64,000 bases of DNA, taken from the NCBI GenBank assembly GCA_046348585.1, contig JAXMDZ010000001.1, forward strand, positions 372,001 to 436,000, in the 5' to 3' direction. The notes under the pieces are model-generated. The model searched no databases. It was not told the origin of the DNA and saw nothing but the letters and a program-made list of their open reading frames with translations. The DNA comes from JADZAI01 sp046348585 (lineage in GTDB: Bacteria; Pseudomonadota; Alphaproteobacteria; Micropepsales; Micropepsaceae). A program made the translations under genes and the position numbers. Positions 61,902 through 64,000 of the stretch are shown one piece after another (within the stretch, counting starts at the first letter, position 1; each line of letters starts with the position of its first letter).

Positions 61902-62420
61902 ATGCGTTCGAAGATCGCCTGCGCCATCGCATGTTCAGCCCTTGTCGCGATGGGCGGCGTGGCCAGCGCCGCCTCGCAGCTTCTCGGCGAGTTCAACGAC
62001 TGGAAGGCGTTCAAGTCGACCGACAGCGGCGCCACCGTCTGCTATGCGCTCTCGCAGCCCAAGAGCAGCGAGCCCAAGGGCGCCAAGCGCGACCCGATCT
62101 TCTTCATCGTCTCCAATTTCCCGGCCCGCCAGGTGAAGGGCGAGCCCTCGATCGTCATCGGCTATCCCTTCAAGGACGGTTCGAAGGCGACGGTGGCGGT
62201 CGGCGGCGAGACCTTCTCGTTCGTCACCGTCAATTCCGGCACCGACGGCGGCGCCTGGCTGCCCGACAGCGCGACCGAGCAGAAGCTGATCGCCGCGATG
62301 CGCGCCGGGTCGAACATGACGGTCAAGGGCACCTCCAAGCGGGGCACCAACACGACCGACAAATACTCGCTGTCGGGCGCCGGCGCCGCGCTCGACCGGA
62401 TCAACCAGGAATGTCCCTGA
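61902..62420 (+). CDS. Invasion-associated locus B (IalB) family protein
   Basis: The 172-residue exported protein has a signal peptide (MRSKIACAIACSALVAMGG, cleavage near ASA). The IalB-like beta domain begins QLLGEFNDWKAFKSTDSG and contains TVCYALSQPKSSEPKGAKRD, in parts, FFIVSNFPARQV, SIVIGYPFKDGSKATV and the C-terminal LDRINQECP. Two Cys (in VCYA and QECP) could pair. IalB proteins are widespread in Alphaproteobacteria, and most members outside Bartonella are not virulence factors; an envelope stress role is more likely. AAGGAT precedes the ATG. It overlaps rlmN by 10 bp. Confidence 0.9.
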   Translation: MRSKIACAIACSALVAMGGVASAASQLLGEFNDWKAFKSTDSGATVCYALSQPKSSEPKGAKRDPIFFIVSNFPARQVKGEPSIVIGYPFKDGSKATVAVGGETFSFVTVNSGTDGGAWLPDSATEQKLIAAMRAGSNMTVKGTSKRGTNTTDKYSLSGAGAALDRINQECP

Positions 62421-63541
62421 CGTCGCTGATCGGGCTGACGCGGCCGGAACTCGCCGCCGCGCTCGCCGCCGTGGGCGTCGAGGGCAAGGACGCGCGGATG
62501 CGCGCCGGCCAGATCTGGCACTGGATCTACCAGCGCGGTGCGACCTCGTTCGAGGCGATGACCAGCGTCTCCAAGGCGCTGCGGGCGAAGCTCGCCGAAC
62601 GCTTCACGCTTGAGCGCCCGGAGATCGTCGAGGCCCAGCTTTCCGAGGACGGCACGCGCAAATGGCTGCTGCGCTTCGGCCCCGGCATCGAGGTCGAGAC
62701 CGTCTATATCCCCGAGGAAGACCGCGGCACGCTGTGCGTCTCCAGCCAGGTCGGCTGCACGCTGAACTGCCGCTTCTGCCACACCGGCACGCAGAAGCTG
62801 GTGCGCAATCTGACGGCCGGCGAGATCGTCGCGCAGGTGCTCGTCGCCCGCGATGCGCTCGCCGACTATCCCGCCGGCAAGCCGACCGAGCTGCGCCGCG
62901 TCACCAATGTGGTGATGATGGGCATGGGCGAGCCGCTCTACAATTTCGACAACGTGAAGGCGGCGATCCAGGTGATGGCCGACGGCGAGGGCCTGTCGCT
63001 GTCGAAGCGCCGCATCACCCTTTCGACCGCGGGCGTGGTGCCGATGATCGCCCGGGCGGGCGAGGAGATCGGCGCGATGCTGGCGGTCTCGCTGCACGCC
63101 GCGCGCGACGAGGTGCGCGACGTGCTGGTGCCGCTGAACAAGAAATACGACATCGACACGCTGCTCGCCGCCTGCCGCGCCTATCCGGGCCTGTCGAACG
63201 CGCGGCGCATCACGTTCGAATACGTGATGCTGAAGGGCGTCAACGATTCCGTCGCCGACGCCAAGCTGCTGGTGAAGAAGCTGGCGGGCATTCCGGCGAA
63301 GATCAATCTGATCCCGTTCAATGCCTGGCCGGGCGCGCCTTACGAGTGCTCGGACTGGGCTCAGATCGAGAAGTTCGCCGATGTCGTCAACGCGGCGGGC
63401 TATGCCTCGCCGGTGCGCACGCCGCGCGGCCGCGACATCATGGCGGCCTGCGGCCAGCTGAAGAGCGAGAGCGTGAAGGAACGCGCCTCCGCCCGCTTCG
63501 CCGAACTCCGCTCGGCGGAATTGCAGAAGATGCCGGGCTGA
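62411..63541 (+). CDS. rlmN: 23S rRNA (adenine2503-C2)/tRNA methyltransferase
   Basis: This radical-SAM enzyme methylates A2503 of 23S rRNA and A37 of some tRNAs. The 376-residue protein has an N-terminal helical domain (QIWHWIYQRGATSFEAMTSV), the CxxxCxxC cluster motif SSQVGCTLNCRFCHTGTQ, MMGMGEPLYNFDNV, and the C-terminal catalytic Cys in IMAACGQL. ATG 62411 overlaps the ialB stop by 10 bp and has CCAGGA just before it, so translation is probably coupled. It is usually a housekeeping gene influencing translation fidelity. Confidence 0.98.
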   Translation: MSLTSLIGLTRPELAAALAAVGVEGKDARMRAGQIWHWIYQRGATSFEAMTSVSKALRAKLAERFTLERPEIVEAQLSEDGTRKWLLRFGPGIEVETVYIPEEDRGTLCVSSQVGCTLNCRFCHTGTQKLVRNLTAGEIVAQVLVARDALADYPAGKPTELRRVTNVVMMGMGEPLYNFDNVKAAIQVMADGEGLSLSKRRITLSTAGVVPMIARAGEEIGAMLAVSLHAARDEVRDVLVPLNKKYDIDTLLAACRAYPGLSNARRITFEYVMLKGVNDSVADAKLLVKKLAGIPAKINLIPFNAWPGAPYECSDWAQIEKFADVVNAAGYASPVRTPRGRDIMAACGQLKSESVKERASARFAELRSAELQKMPG

Positions 63542-63542
63542 A

Positions 63543-63565
63543 GCGCAACCCTCGCGCGGTTGCGC
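63543..63565 (+). terminator. Possible weak terminator after rlmN
   Basis: GCGCAACC (63543-63550) and GGTTGCGC (63558-63565) form an 8-bp stem with a 7-nt loop right after the rlmN stop. A second short dyad, GCCTGT/ACAGGC, follows. No U tract is present, so termination would be inefficient. Confidence 0.4.
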
Positions 63566-63607
63566 CTGTCACACAGGCCTGATCCAGTCGGCGCCGCGAG
63601 GGAGCCG

Positions 63608-64000
63608 ATGCCGAACCAGATCCGCAGAGCGATGGCGTTGGGCGTAGCGCTGACGGCGACGCTGATGGTGACGCTGACGGTGGCGCTGACGATGGCGCTG
63701 GCCACCGCGGCGGCCGGCGAGGACGGCGAGCGCGTCCGCCGCTGGCACTGGCAGGAACCCTCGCCCACGCCGGTATCGATCGCGGATCCCGGCCCCTACC
63801 CCGTCTATGCCGGACTGTACGGCATCGAAGGCTGGGCGAAGATCGGCTTCCAGATCGGCCCCAAAGGCGAAGTCTGGGGCTTCCTGATCCTCGCTTCGTC
63901 GCCCGCCGGCGTCTTCGAGGCGAACTGTCTCGATCTGGTGAAGACGCTGCGCTACCGGCCGCAATTCCGATCCGACAAATCCTATCCGATGAGCCGGTCA
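63608..64000 (+). CDS. Exported protein with TonB C-terminal-like domain, cut by window edge
   Basis: The ATG at 63608 has GAGGGAG just upstream. The open frame runs 131 residues to the window edge. A hydrophobic N-terminus of alternating Leu/Thr/Ala/Met (residues 12-34) ends TAAAG, a signal peptide or anchor. From about residue 60 the sequence reads YPVYAGLYGIEGWAKIGFQI, then GPKGEVWGFLILASSPAGVF, and ALRYRP-like KTLRYRPQF. This matches the TonB C-terminal domain (GxxGwxxvxFxi...G.FE...ryrP). The usual long Pro-rich periplasmic spacer is missing, so it may be a soluble TonB_C-domain protein rather than a canonical TonB. Confidence 0.8.
   Translation, partial: MPNQIRRAMALGVALTATLMVTLTVALTMALATAAAGEDGERVRRWHWQEPSPTPVSIADPGPYPVYAGLYGIEGWAKIGFQIGPKGEVWGFLILASSPAGVFEANCLDLVKTLRYRPQFRSDKSYPMSRS

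Noticed and set aside
61902..62420. IalB as a sign of pathogenicity
   Set aside because: IalB-family proteins are common in free-living Alphaproteobacteria, and nothing else in the window indicates host invasion.

Overview
The window is very GC-rich bacterial DNA, densely packed on both strands, with many 1-16 bp gene overlaps. The gene set points to an aerobic, Gram-negative alphaproteobacterium with a sphingomonad/caulobacter-like lifestyle: a large TonB-dependent receptor, Tat-type signal peptides, an IalB-family protein, a two-step HutF/HutG histidine pathway, a Baeyer-Villiger monooxygenase and several aromatic or lipid catabolism-type enzymes. The genus cannot be fixed from the sequence alone. 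I see no rRNA, tRNA, CRISPR array, prophage or insertion sequence.

Layout. 1-9.3 kb: the 5' part of an ammonium transporter, then a mostly minus-strand biosynthetic block (asd, leuB, leuD, leuC). It is interrupted on the plus strand by a secreted protein whose two Cys-containing domains are joined by an expanding Glu-Pro-Thr-Pro repeat. A short acidic protein and a Tat-exported DUF1287 protein follow. 9.3-16.4 kb: SRPBCC and VOC proteins, a wax ester synthase/DGAT with an acyl-CoA synthetase, an adenosine/adenine deaminase family protein and a thiolase. 16.5-22 kb: a HAPMO-like monooxygenase, an MFS transporter, a GT61 glycosyltransferase and an acyl-CoA thioesterase. 22-28.6 kb: a complete five-enzyme histidine utilisation cluster, hutF divergent from hutI-hutH-hutG-hutU, with the last four coupled by ATGA overlaps. 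28.6-32.1 kb: rsgA behind a structured leader, then a PepSY-TM / DUF2271 / ApbE flavinylation module. 32.4-37 kb: a three-subunit 2-oxoacid oxidoreductase (KorABC type). 37-40.5 kb: a TonB receptor, a MarR regulator and an NTF2-like protein. 40.6-44.6 kb: a tightly coupled kinase / enolase-like / 2-hydroxyacid dehydrogenase / hydrolase-like cluster. 44.6-49.3 kb: a MetE-like methyltransferase, a MarR regulator, a VOC protein, a flavin reductase, an alpha/beta hydrolase and a putative permuted papain-fold protein. 49.4-56.2 kb: lepA, a FecR-domain protein, a coiled-coil HhH protein, a BON-OmpA protein, an SDR and a LysR regulator. 56.2-57.3 kb: a small transcription unit and a Phd/VapC toxin-antitoxin pair. 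57.3-64 kb: a MurA with Asp at the fosfomycin-target Cys position, a quinone oxidoreductase, an asparaginase, a TrmH-family methyltransferase, an NTF2-like protein, IalB, rlmN and the start of a TonB-C-domain protein.

The best candidates for something new are these. (1) The 40.6-44.6 kb cluster, where the enolase homologue has lost the catalytic His and has Glu to Asp at another active-site position, and the hydrolase has lost its nucleophilic Ser. (2) A shared MarR-type palindrome (GTCAA...TTGAC) over three promoters, two of them beside marR genes. (3) A DUF2271 protein with a canonical-looking flavinylation motif beside its own apbE. (4) A 37-codon gene or small RNA with its own strong promoter and a perfect terminator. 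(5) Two genes, the DUF1287 gene and rsgA, whose ribosome-binding sites lie inside stable inverted repeats.
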